This document shows, in pieces, positions 50,916-59,049 of a DNA stretch of 64,000 bases. The DNA comes from Kocuria rhizophila DC2201. Its GTDB lineage: Bacteria; Actinomycetota; Actinomycetes; Actinomycetales; Micrococcaceae. A program made the position numbers and the translations under genes. Numbering within the stretch: position 1 is the stretch's first letter; each line of letters begins with the position of its first letter. The notes beneath the pieces were generated by a model. The model searched no databases. It saw nothing but the letters and a program-made list of their open reading frames with translations, and was not told where the DNA came from. The stretch is from assembly GCF_000010285.1 (NCBI RefSeq), contig NC_010617.1:2294001-2358000 (forward strand), written 5' to 3'.

Positions 50916-51326
50916 TCACTGCGCGGTGGCGCACGCCACGGCCATGGCGAAGCCGCCGTCGTGGGACGTGCTGAGGCTCCAGTGCCGCAGACCCGCGCGG
51001 TCGGCGAGCAGCGCGGCCTCCCCGCGCAGCTGCACGGCGGGCACGCCGTGGGCGTCGGAGCGGATCACGATCTGCGGCCAGGCCACGGCGTCCCGGGTGC
51101 CGGGCCGCAGCACCTTGAGCACGGCCTCCTTCGCGGCGAACCGCCCGGCCACGGACTCCGCGGACGGCGCGCCTCCCCCGGCGGTGAGCGCCGAGACCTC
51201 CTCGGGCGCGAGCACGGCCCGCAGGTAGCGCTCCCCCCGGTGCGCGATGGCCTCGGCCACCGGCGCCACTGCCTGCAGGTCGCAGCCCACGCGGGGTGCG
51301 CGGGCGGCGTCGTGCGCGGCCGTCAC
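50916..51326 (-). CDS. acpS: Holo-ACP synthase (4'-phosphopantetheinyl transferase, AcpS type)
   Basis: 136 residues. VGCDLQAVAPVAEAIAHRGE (metal-binding Asp), VAGRFAAKEAVLKVLRPG (catalytic Glu/Lys) and WSLSTSHDGGFAMAVACAT are AcpS motifs. It would attach phosphopantetheine from CoA to Ser40 of the adjacent carrier protein. Whether it is the only AcpS of the cell cannot be told here. The GTG start overlaps the lipoprotein esterase stop (GTGA); 101 bp separate it from the carrier gene. Confidence 0.88.
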   Translation of the reverse strand: MTAAHDAARAPRVGCDLQAVAPVAEAIAHRGERYLRAVLAPEEVSALTAGGGAPSAESVAGRFAAKEAVLKVLRPGTRDAVAWPQIVIRSDAHGVPAVQLRGEAALLADRAGLRHWSLSTSHDGGFAMAVACATAQ

Positions 51327-52489
51327 GGCTTGTCCCCGGAGGTCACATCCGTGAACTGGGGAGCCACCGAGGGCTGCGGGGCGGTGGTCCTCAGCCCCGT
51401 GCGCTCCGCCCAGCGGCCCAGTGCCACGACCGCGGCGGGCCGCCAGCACCCGAAGACGTGCCCGCCGTCGCACTCGCCCGCACGGCCGTACTCCGTGTAC
51501 TGGTGAGCGATGCCCTGGGACTCCAGCTCCCGCGCGAACGTGGCGGTGGTGTCCCGCAGAGCGGGTTCGATGTCCCCCTCCTGGCCGTTGCCCGTGCCTG
51601 CGAACAGCTGCACGTGGACGTCCGAGAGCCTGGAGCTCTGCGAGAGCGGGTCGTGGGCGCGCCACTGCTCCTCCGTGGTGGTGGTGCCGTCCCCGAACAC
51701 CGCGTCGGTCTCACCCGTGGACTGCCGGGACGCCTCCACCAGGTTGTTCTTGGCGGCGCCCGAGGACAGGTCCAGCAGACCGGAGAGGCTGACGGCCTCC
51801 CCGAACAGGTCCGGGCGCTCCTCGGCGTAGCGCACCGCGCCGTAGCCGCCCATGGAGTTGCCCAGGACGACCCGGTGCTTCCGGTCCGCGGCGGTGGGCA
51901 GGTGCGCGTCGACCCACGGCACCAGTTCCTTGAGATGGAACGTCTCCCAGTTCTGGGCACCCGTGTCCTGAGTGGCCCAGTCGGTGTACCAGCCCTGCTG
52001 CCCTCCGCTCATGACCACCGTGATCACCGGGAGGTTCTGCGTGAGCTGCTCCGCGTGTCCCTCGTCGTACCACTGCAGGGCGGAGGCGTCCGGGGAGCTG
52101 CTGCCGGGCAGCATGTACACCACGGGGTAGCGGGTGGAGGGGTCGTAGTTCTCGGGGGCGATCACCACCACGGACTTCCGGCCCCCCAGCGCGTCCGGGG
52201 ACACGGCGTCCGTCTCGACCGTCAGGTCCACCGCGCGCTGCGAGAGCCGCCGCGCCGCGGTGACGGTGATGCCGTGGTCCTGCGCCCGCAGCGCCTCCGG
52301 GTCACCGAACCCCGCGTCCTTCACGGCCTGGGTGTCGTACAGGCCCGACGAACTCGACGCGGTACCGTCCGGGCTGCCCAGACCGCACCCGGTGAGAAGG
52401 GTGGCCACCACGGCGCACCCGGCCAGCACACGTAGACCCGAACCCCGGGAGCCGTCGACCCGTGACCCGGAACGTCTCATGCCGCGCAT
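51323..52489 (-). CDS. Esterase lipoprotein, antigen-85/esterase D type
   Basis: 388 residues. A lipoprotein signal with lipobox LLTGC (Cys35) anchors it outside the membrane. The alpha/beta hydrolase domain has YPVVYMLPGSSSPDASALQW, the nucleophile elbow VLGNSMGGYGAVRYAEERPD, an Asp in LFAGTGNGQEGD and a late His in CDGGHVFGCW. The family includes mycolyltransferases and other surface acyl transferases or esterases. Position in a carrier-protein operon suggests it acts on the exported product; inference. ATG 52489 has AGAGGTGG at 5 bases; ATG 52480 (ATGA overlap) is possible. Confidence 0.83.
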   Translation of the reverse strand: MRGMRRSGSRVDGSRGSGLRVLAGCAVVATLLTGCGLGSPDGTASSSSGLYDTQAVKDAGFGDPEALRAQDHGITVTAARRLSQRAVDLTVETDAVSPDALGGRKSVVVIAPENYDPSTRYPVVYMLPGSSSPDASALQWYDEGHAEQLTQNLPVITVVMSGGQQGWYTDWATQDTGAQNWETFHLKELVPWVDAHLPTAADRKHRVVLGNSMGGYGAVRYAEERPDLFGEAVSLSGLLDLSSGAAKNNLVEASRQSTGETDAVFGDGTTTTEEQWRAHDPLSQSSRLSDVHVQLFAGTGNGQEGDIEPALRDTTATFARELESQGIAHQYTEYGRAGECDGGHVFGCWRPAAVVALGRWAERTGLRTTAPQPSVAPQFTDVTSGDKP

Positions 52490-54150
52490 GGAACCACCTC
52501 TTCCGCGGGGTACTGGCTCAGGCCCAGGGCGGCGTCGATGATCTGCAGCGCGGTGAGCCGTGAGGCGTGCGCCTGCAGCGAGTGGTCCAGCGCCGGGACG
52601 TGGGCCACCTTGATCCGCCGCCCCTGACGGCGCAGCCGGGCCAGGCCCTCCTCGCCCCGCTCCTGCTGGAAGAGCAGGCCGTCCTCGGGGCCGAAGTAGA
52701 AGGCGACCTCCGCACCGCGGGAGGCGTACTCCATGACCACCTCGGGCACGTTGGGAATGCTGCGGCGGCCCAGGACGAGCCACGCGAGGTAGGGCATGCG
52801 GCGGCGCACCCGGTCCTTGGCACGGGTGCGCCAGCCGGCGTTGACCTCCACGTCGCTCATGGTGCGCAGCTGCTCGAGCACCGCGTCCACGTCCCAGTTG
52901 CGGTAGAGCTTGTCGTAGTAGGTTTCCGCGGCGCGCCACGCCACGTTGTTGAGCACCACGCGGCTGGTCATCGCACTCGTGGGCGGGGCCATGGCCACGA
53001 GCCAGCCCCCCACGCACAGTCCGGCTCCCGTGACGTCCTCCCCGGTGCGGTCCCGGAGCCAGGCCGCCCCGAGGTCCAGGTCCATGACGCCCTCACCGGT
53101 GTAGGGGTTGACGTCCTTGACCTCGTCCAGTCCCGCACCGTCCCCGCAGTGGTGGCGCTCGATGCGCATCGCGGGCACGCCCCGGGCCGCGAGACGGCGA
53201 GCCTGCACGGTCCACAGCCCGGTGGGGCCGTCCTTCGGATCGGCCGAGGGCGGCGCGAGCAGCGCAGCTCCCGCACCCGTGCCGTGGCGTCCCACGGGAT
53301 GGGTGTAGGAGGCCGGCATGCCGTCCAGGCCCAGCTCCAGCAGCTCCTCCTCCACGTCCACGCCGAACTCGGCCACATGGAACCGGGCCGAGGTCACCGG
53401 CCGCCACCCGCTGACGTCCGCCCACTCGTCGCGCGGCCGCTGCGTGGGCCCGGAGTCCTCCAGCCGCTCGACGAGGGCGGCGATCGCGGGCGGACACGCC
53501 TTCGCGTAGATGGCGGCCACCCCGTAGAGCTTTTTGGCCACGGTGCGGTCCTCCTCGCGCACCGGGACGAGCCCGGGGGTGGAGAGTTTGCGGGGGTCGG
53601 GCAGCGCGCGGATGGCCCCGGCCTCGGCATTCGTGAAGTGCGCGCCCCCGATCTCCACGCCGTCCTCCACCACAGGAGGCAGGTCGAGACCACTGGCGCG
53701 CCTCAGTCCCGTGTACTGGCGCATGTAGACGGCGCCGGAGACCGGCTCCCACAGCACGCGGCGCTCGAAGGGGAGCGGGGACGTGGCCAGCACGGCCGCA
53801 CCGATCCGCAGCCCGATCCCGTGGACCGGCAGCTCGGGGCCCACGAGCTCACGCGACGCACGGTGGGCCACCTCGAGATCCCGGTGCCACACGGCCACGG
53901 GGTCGCTGCCCGCGGGGCGCTCCCCCGACTCGGAGGTCCCGCTCCACGCGAGGCGCAGCACGAGCCAGCCCGCCTGGGCAGCCCGCGCGGCCACGAGGCG
54001 CATGCTGCGGTGGCTCACTACCTCCTCCCGCGCCAGTGCCGGTGCCACGATCACCGCGCCACGCACTTTCTCGTCCTGCGGACCGTGGACCCACGCGTGA
54101 ATGGTGTGCCCGTCCCCCGTCAAAAAACTTGCCTGCCCGGCAATACGCAT
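52477..54150 (-). CDS. Tandem alpha/beta-hydrolase-like protein, first gene of the carrier-protein operon
   Basis: 557 residues with the same two-half layout as the protein at 42270-44039. First half: VRGAVIVAPALAREEVVSHR, LVLRLAWSGTSESGER, degenerate elbow GIGLRIGAAV. Second half: elbow G-L-C379-V-G with Cys nucleophile, TSRVVLNNVAWRAAETYYDK, Asp in FYFGPEDGLL and His in VPALDHSLQAH. No signal peptide, so cytoplasmic. ATG 54150 sits directly after GGGGAGAATTC; the frame is open to 54336 but without another good start. Confidence 0.75.
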   Translation of the reverse strand: MRIAGQASFLTGDGHTIHAWVHGPQDEKVRGAVIVAPALAREEVVSHRSMRLVAARAAQAGWLVLRLAWSGTSESGERPAGSDPVAVWHRDLEVAHRASRELVGPELPVHGIGLRIGAAVLATSPLPFERRVLWEPVSGAVYMRQYTGLRRASGLDLPPVVEDGVEIGGAHFTNAEAGAIRALPDPRKLSTPGLVPVREEDRTVAKKLYGVAAIYAKACPPAIAALVERLEDSGPTQRPRDEWADVSGWRPVTSARFHVAEFGVDVEEELLELGLDGMPASYTHPVGRHGTGAGAALLAPPSADPKDGPTGLWTVQARRLAARGVPAMRIERHHCGDGAGLDEVKDVNPYTGEGVMDLDLGAAWLRDRTGEDVTGAGLCVGGWLVAMAPPTSAMTSRVVLNNVAWRAAETYYDKLYRNWDVDAVLEQLRTMSDVEVNAGWRTRAKDRVRRRMPYLAWLVLGRRSIPNVPEVVMEYASRGAEVAFYFGPEDGLLFQQERGEEGLARLRRQGRRIKVAHVPALDHSLQAHASRLTALQIIDAALGLSQYPAEEVVPCAA

Positions 54151-54161
54151 GAATTCTCCCC
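54149..54161 (-). promoter_or_regulatory. Shared ribosome-binding block, copy 2
   Basis: GGGGAGAATTCAT, running into the ATG at 54150; identical to the block before the other tandem hydrolase. Confidence 0.6.
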
Positions 54162-54644
54162 AGTTCTGCTCCGGATGCACCTCAGCCGTACACCGTTGCC
54201 CCTGCCCCGCCGTCACGACGGTCACTCCTCCACGAACGGATCCCCCACCGCCACCGGCGGATTCTTGCCCCGGACCCGCGTTCCCCCGCGGAAGTCGTGC
54301 AGCTTTGCACTCATAAAGCATAGCCAGGAAGTTCACAGATGGGCCGAGGGGCGGCGTCCCCTAATGTGTGGTTTTTCATTGACACGACTGTTTTTCCCGC
54401 TCCCACCAGCGCGTTTGTGCGGTTGTACCTATATGAGCCCACACAGATTTGTGGTCATTCCGGAGTTGCATGCTTTGCGGCGTGATTATGATGGCAAACG
54501 TCGATGGGCTAGGGAGAGAAGACGTCGACACCGATGCGCCGCTGCCGACGATCCACGCGGGAGGCGGCGGGTGGGCCTGGGGAGGCCCACCGCAACTGGG
54601 GGAAAGCAGGGGCTCGGCCCCGCTTTTCAGGGGGAGGAGCAAGC
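54151..54644. other. AT-rich divergent control region between the carrier-protein operon and the polysaccharide locus
   Basis: 494 bases, clearly AT-richer than the surroundings from about 54300 to 54520. On the plus strand TATGAT (54487-54492) with TTGCAT (54466-54471) upstream at a short 15-base spacing is a possible promoter for the GT4 operon; a TTGACA at 54379-54384 lacks a matching -10. On the minus strand TATGCT (54317-54322) may serve the hydrolase operon. GGGGGAGGAG before 54645 is the GT4 ribosome binding site. Confidence 0.5.
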
Positions 54645-55910
54645 GTGGCACCACGCATTCTGATCGTAGGTCTCAACTATTCACCGGAGCACACGGGCAT
54701 CGCGCCCTACACCGCGGGCATGGCCCGCGCGCTGCGGGACGCCGGGTGGGACACCGACGTCATCACCGGACTCCCGCACTACCCGCAGTGGAGCATCCAC
54801 GAGGGGTACCCGAAGAACGGCAACGGGTACGAGGTCGTCGACGGCGTCCCGGTGCTGCGCGTGCCGCACCCGGTCCCGCACGACGCCGGCCAGCTGCGGC
54901 GGCTGGGCATGGAGATCGTCTTCGGGCTGCGCGCCGTGACCGCCCCGTGGGGGAACCCGGACGTCGTCGTCCTGATCACCCCCGCCCTGTTCGCCTCCGC
55001 CATCGTGCGGGTGCGCGCGGCGCTGACGCGCACCCCGGTGATCGCATGGGTGCACGACATCTACACGGCCGGGCTCGCGGAGACGGGCGCGGCCGGCGGG
55101 CCGGTCACGCGCCTGATGCGCGCGGTGGAGGGGACGTTCCTGCGCTCCTGCAGCGGCGTCGTCGTGATCCACGACCGGTTCTCGGACTACCTGCGCCGGC
55201 ACATGGGCGTGGCCGCGGACCGGGTGACCACGGTGCGCAACTGGACGCACATCTCCGAGGCCCCCGGCGTGGACACCGACGCCCTGCGTCGGCGCTTCGG
55301 CTGGCGGCCGGAGGACGTGGTGGTGCTGCACACCGGCAACATGGGCGCCAAGCAGGACCTCGCGAACGTGGCCGCCGCCGCGGAGGTGGCCCAGCGCACC
55401 GGGGCGCCGCTGCGCTTCGTGCTCGTGGGCGGCGGGCACCAGCGCCCCCAGCTCGAGGAGCTCGCCGAGCGCACCCCGCGCTTCGAGGTGCTGCCCAGCG
55501 TGGACGAGGACACCTACGCCGGGCTGCTGCGCGCCGCGGACATCCTGCTGGTCAACGAACGGCCCGGGCTCACCGAGATGTGCGTGCCCAGCAAGCTCAC
55601 GAGCTATTTCACCGCGGACCGCCCGGTGCTCGCCGCGGTGGAGGCGGAGGGCCCCTCCGCCGCGGAGCTCGCCGCCGCGGACGCGGGCATCCGGGTGCGC
55701 CCGGGAGACCCCGAGGCACTCGTGGCGGGCGCCATGACGCTGCACGAGGAGTGGATCTCCACGGGTGGCGCCACCCACCGCGGCGGGCGCCGCTACGTCC
55801 GGGACGTGCTCAGCCGCGACGCGGCCGTGCGCTCATTCACCTCCGCGCTGCGCAGGCTGCACCCGGGCGTTCCCGCGCAGCCGCGGACACCCGCCACCGC
55901 CCATTCCTGA
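54645..55910 (+). CDS. Family 4 glycosyltransferase (WcaI-like)
   Basis: 421 residues, GT-B fold. N-terminus ILIVGLNYSPEHTGIAPYTA is typical of WcaI-type enzymes of colanic-acid-like pathways; VIAWVHDIYTAGLAETGAAG, VVLHTGNMGAKQDL and VPSKLTSYFTADRPVLA (donor binding) follow. It would transfer a sugar during assembly of the repeat unit, consistent with GDP-fucose genes downstream. GTG 54645 follows GGGGGAGGAG. One 11-mer lies inside (55153). Confidence 0.88.
   Translation: MAPRILIVGLNYSPEHTGIAPYTAGMARALRDAGWDTDVITGLPHYPQWSIHEGYPKNGNGYEVVDGVPVLRVPHPVPHDAGQLRRLGMEIVFGLRAVTAPWGNPDVVVLITPALFASAIVRVRAALTRTPVIAWVHDIYTAGLAETGAAGGPVTRLMRAVEGTFLRSCSGVVVIHDRFSDYLRRHMGVAADRVTTVRNWTHISEAPGVDTDALRRRFGWRPEDVVVLHTGNMGAKQDLANVAAAAEVAQRTGAPLRFVLVGGGHQRPQLEELAERTPRFEVLPSVDEDTYAGLLRAADILLVNERPGLTEMCVPSKLTSYFTADRPVLAAVEAEGPSAAELAAADAGIRVRPGDPEALVAGAMTLHEEWISTGGATHRGGRRYVRDVLSRDAAVRSFTSALRRLHPGVPAQPRTPATAHS
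55153..55163 (-). repeat. GACGACGCCGC copy, within the GT4 gene
   Basis: Exact 11-mer; the coding strand reads GVVV. Confidence 0.8.
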
Positions 55911-55964
55911 CACACCGGGGCACCGCCGCCCCGCCGCACACGATCCACAAGGGGAGAGATCACC

Positions 55965-57008
55965 ATGAGTCACAAGAAAGCGCTCATCACGGGCATCACC
56001 GGGCAGGACGGCTCCTACCTGGCGGAGCTGCTGCTGTCCAAGGGCTACGAGGTCCACGGCCTGATCCGCCGCGCCTCCACGTTCAACACCTCGCGCATCG
56101 ACCACCTGTACCAGGATCCGCACAACCCCGACGCGCAGCTGTTCCTGCACTACGGGGACCTCTCCGACGCCGCACGACTGGTCACCCTCATGGCCGAGAT
56201 CGACCCGGACGAGGTCTACAACCTGGCCGCGCAGTCCCACGTGCGCGTGTCCTTCGACGAGCCCGAGCACACCGGTGACACCACCGGTCTGGGCACCGTC
56301 CGGCTGCTCGAGGCGGTGCGCCGCGCGGGGGTGAAGTGCCGCTTCTACCAGGCCTCCACCTCGGAGCTGTTCGGTGCCACGCCGCCGCCGCAGAACGAGG
56401 ACACCCCGTTCTACCCGCGCTCGCCGTACGGTGCGGCGAAGATCTACTCGTACTGGATCACCAAGAACTACCGCGAGGCCTACGACATGTTCGCGGTCAA
56501 CGGGATCCTCTTCAACCACGAGTCCCCCCGCCGCGGCGAGACCTTCGTGACCCGCAAGATCACCCGGGCCGTGGCCGCGATCGCCGCGGGCAAGCAGGAG
56601 CACCTGTACATGGGCAACCTGGACGCCATCCGCGACTGGGGCTACGCCGCCGAGTACGTGGAGGGCATGTGGCGCATGCTGCAGGTGGACGAGCCCGAGG
56701 ACTTCGTGCTGGCCACGGGTCGGCCCAGCACGGTGCGCGAGTTCCTGGAGACCTCGTTCGAGCACGCCGGGCTGAACTGGGAGGACCACGTGCGCTTCGA
56801 CGAGCGCTACCTGCGCCCCACCGAGGTGGACGCCCTGATCGGGGACCCCTCCAAGGCCGAGGAGAAGCTCGGCTGGAAGGCCACCGTGCACGCCCCCGAG
56901 CTGGCGCGCATCATGGTGGACGCGGACCGTGCAGCCCTGGAGTGCGCCGGCACCCCCTGGATCGACACCGTCTCCCAGCACATCTGGGCCCCCGGACGGG
57001 CCGCATGA
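55965..57008 (+). CDS. gmd: GDP-mannose 4,6-dehydratase
   Basis: 347 residues; converts GDP-mannose to GDP-4-keto-6-deoxymannose. Rossmann motif [37 protein letters not shown], catalytic Tyr-x3-Lys in [17 protein letters not shown], and [20 protein letters not shown] are diagnostic. AAGGGGAGA precedes ATG 55965. Its stop overlaps the next start (ATGA). Confidence 0.96.
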   Translation: MSHKKALITGITGQDGSYLAELLLSKGYEVHGLIRRASTFNTSRIDHLYQDPHNPDAQLFLHYGDLSDAARLVTLMAEIDPDEVYNLAAQSHVRVSFDEPEHTGDTTGLGTVRLLEAVRRAGVKCRFYQASTSELFGATPPPQNEDTPFYPRSPYGAAKIYSYWITKNYREAYDMFAVNGILFNHESPRRGETFVTRKITRAVAAIAAGKQEHLYMGNLDAIRDWGYAAEYVEGMWRMLQVDEPEDFVLATGRPSTVREFLETSFEHAGLNWEDHVRFDERYLRPTEVDALIGDPSKAEEKLGWKATVHAPELARIMVDADRAALECAGTPWIDTVSQHIWAPGRAA

Positions 57009-58072
57009 GCACGCACCTGCACGAGGAGGAGATCGTGGACGCCACCGACGGTTCCCACTGGCCCCGCACCGTCAGCGACCCCGCCGACGCCCGCACCACC
57101 GACGACGTCCGCTTCACACCGGGCCCGCTCGACCGCACCGCCCCGTTCTACGTGGCGGGCCACCGCGGGCTCGTGGGCTCGGCCGTGTGGCGCCACCTGG
57201 AGTCCCAGGGCTTCGAGAACCTAGTGGGTGCCACCTCCGCGGAGCTGGACCTGAGGGACCGCGGGGCGGTCGAGGCCTTCATGGCCGAGAAGAAGCCGCG
57301 GTACATGGTGCTCGCCGCGGCCAGGGTCGGCGGCATCGGGGCGAACAACACGCGCCCGGTGGACTTCCTCTCCGACAACCTGCGGATCCAGCTCAACCTC
57401 CTGGACGCCGCGCGCGCGGTGGACGTGGAACGGGTGCTGTTCCTGGGCTCGTCCTGCATCTACCCCAAGCTGGCGGAGCAGCCGCTGCGGGAGGACGCGC
57501 TGCTGACCGGGTACCTGGAGCCCACGAACGACGCCTACGCGATCGCGAAGATTGCCGGCATCCTGCACGTCCAGTCGGTGCGCCGGCAGTACGGGCTGCC
57601 GTGGATCTCCGCCATGCCCACCAACCTCTACGGCCCCGGGGACAACTTCTCCCCGACCGGTTCCCACGTGCTGCCCGCCATGATCCGCCGCTACGACGAG
57701 GCCGTGCGCCACGGGGACACCGAGATCACCAACTGGGGTTCCGGGTCACCGCGCCGCGAGTTCCTCCACGCGGACGACCTCGCCTCGGCCTGCCTGTTCC
57801 TGCTGGAGCACTACGACGGCCCCCAGCAGGTCAACGTGGGCGTGGGCGAGGACGTCACCATCGCCGAGCTCGCGGAGCTCGTGGCCGCCGCCACCGGTTT
57901 CGACGGCACCACGCACTGGGACGCCTCCAAGCCGGACGGCACCCCCCGCAAGCTTATGGACGTCTCCCACCTGCGTGCGCTGGGCTGGAACGCGTCCATC
58001 GACCTGCCCACGGGGCTCGACGACGCCGTGTCCTGGTACCGCGCGCACCGGGACTCCGCGCGGGGCGCCTAG
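57005..58072 (+). CDS. fcl: GDP-L-fucose synthase
   Basis: 355 residues, about 40 more than usual at the N-terminus (low-complexity acidic, [20 protein letters not shown]). Then [56 protein letters not shown], and [12 protein letters not shown] with Tyr-x3-Lys. Epimerises and reduces the gmd product to GDP-L-fucose. Together with gmd it shows the polymer probably contains L-fucose (or a close deoxysugar). Confidence 0.95.
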   Translation: MSTHLHEEEIVDATDGSHWPRTVSDPADARTTDDVRFTPGPLDRTAPFYVAGHRGLVGSAVWRHLESQGFENLVGATSAELDLRDRGAVEAFMAEKKPRYMVLAAARVGGIGANNTRPVDFLSDNLRIQLNLLDAARAVDVERVLFLGSSCIYPKLAEQPLREDALLTGYLEPTNDAYAIAKIAGILHVQSVRRQYGLPWISAMPTNLYGPGDNFSPTGSHVLPAMIRRYDEAVRHGDTEITNWGSGSPRREFLHADDLASACLFLLEHYDGPQQVNVGVGEDVTIAELAELVAAATGFDGTTHWDASKPDGTPRKLMDVSHLRALGWNASIDLPTGLDDAVSWYRAHRDSARGA

Positions 58073-58087
58073 CGGCAGTCCTCGAGC

Positions 58088-58134
58088 ACGCGGCACGGCG
58101 GACGGTCCCCACGGGGCCGCCCGCCGTGCCGCGT
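58088..58134. terminator. Bidirectional terminator
   Basis: Perfect 14-bp arms ACGCGGCACGGCGG (58088-58101) and CCGCCGTGCCGCGT (58121-58134) between the convergent fcl and PAP2 genes. Confidence 0.8.
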
Positions 58135-58149
58135 TGACCACCGCAGGTC

Positions 58150-59004
58150 TCAGACGGGCCGCTCCTGCTGGGGGTGCGGTGCCACGGGCGTGAGCCGGGC
58201 CGTGGGGCGCCACGCGTCCACCCCCACCACCAGACCGAGCACGGCCACGGCCAGCAGCAGCGAGGCGGTGACGTCCGTGAGCCAGTGGTAGCCCAGGTAG
58301 AGGCGGCTGAACGCGACGACCGCAATGACCGCGATCCCGGCTGCGACCACCCACCAGCGGGCGGGCGGACGGGCCGCGGACGGCCCGTGCGGCGTCGTCG
58401 TCACCGCGCCCGTGGCCTCCATCAGGTGCTCGGCGTACGGACGGAAGTACACGAGGTACAGCAGCACCAGCACGAACGTGGAGGTGGCCAGCGTGTGGCC
58501 GGAGGGGAACGAGTAGGACAGGTCCGCGCCCATGAGCATGTCCGCCACGGGGGGCCGCCCGCGCCCGGCGACCGACTTGATGCCCACGATGCACGCCACG
58601 GCCACGGCCATGGCCCCGGCGAGCAGAACGGGGCGCCACCAGTGCCGGCTGCCCAGCAGCCACACGGGCACCGTGACGGCGCAGATGATGATCATCCCGG
58701 TGGGCGCGGTGAGGGTGGTGACGACCTCCAGGACACCCGTGAGCACCGGGTCACGGTGCTCCGTGAGCCACGTCAGGGCCGGGACGTCCCAGCGGGAGAG
58801 GTCCTCCCGCTCGGTCCACCAGTCCCACACGCGGACGAACAGCACGAGGCTCGCAACGACCATGACCAGCGCGATCACCACGCGGTTGCGGCGGGATCGG
58901 GCGTCGGCAAGGGGCGGCTCGCTCAGCCGTTCCCGCAGGAACCCTGCGCGCCCCCGGTGCGGGGCCGGCGCTGCTGTAGAGGCCGTGGGCCCGGATCTCG
59001 TCAT
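58150..59004 (-). CDS. PAP2-family membrane phosphatase
   Basis: 284 residues with six membrane segments. The three PAP2 motifs are intact: KSVAGRGRPP, SYSFPSGHTLA, and SRLYLGYHWLTDV. Such enzymes remove phosphate from lipid-linked substrates, e.g. undecaprenyl pyrophosphate recycling, which fits the flippase and transferase genes upstream (GT2, flippase, PAP2 form one minus-strand operon; 45 bp from the flippase). Confidence 0.92.
   Translation of the reverse strand: MTRSGPTASTAAPAPHRGRAGFLRERLSEPPLADARSRRNRVVIALVMVVASLVLFVRVWDWWTEREDLSRWDVPALTWLTEHRDPVLTGVLEVVTTLTAPTGMIIICAVTVPVWLLGSRHWWRPVLLAGAMAVAVACIVGIKSVAGRGRPPVADMLMGADLSYSFPSGHTLATSTFVLVLLYLVYFRPYAEHLMEATGAVTTTPHGPSAARPPARWWVVAAGIAVIAVVAFSRLYLGYHWLTDVTASLLLAVAVLGLVVGVDAWRPTARLTPVAPHPQQERPV
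58389..58399 (-). repeat. GACGACGCCGC copy, within the PAP2 gene
   Basis: Exact 11-mer preceded by ACGAC-type sequence; the coding strand reads TTTPHG in a loop between membrane segments. Confidence 0.8.
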
Positions 59005-59049
59005 GCGGGCAGGCTACGTGCCGTGGCGGCGAGAACGTTGGGGGAACGG

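Noticed and set aside
54151-54336. A longer N-terminus (from 54336) for the tandem hydrolase
   Set aside because: In frame, but the extension is low-complexity, lacks a ribosome binding site, and the GGGGAGAATTC-ATG block conserved with the paralogue argues for 54150.
1006-58399. The 11-mer as a CRISPR repeat or tandem satellite
   Set aside because: Copies are dispersed over tens of kilobases with no regular spacing or spacers.
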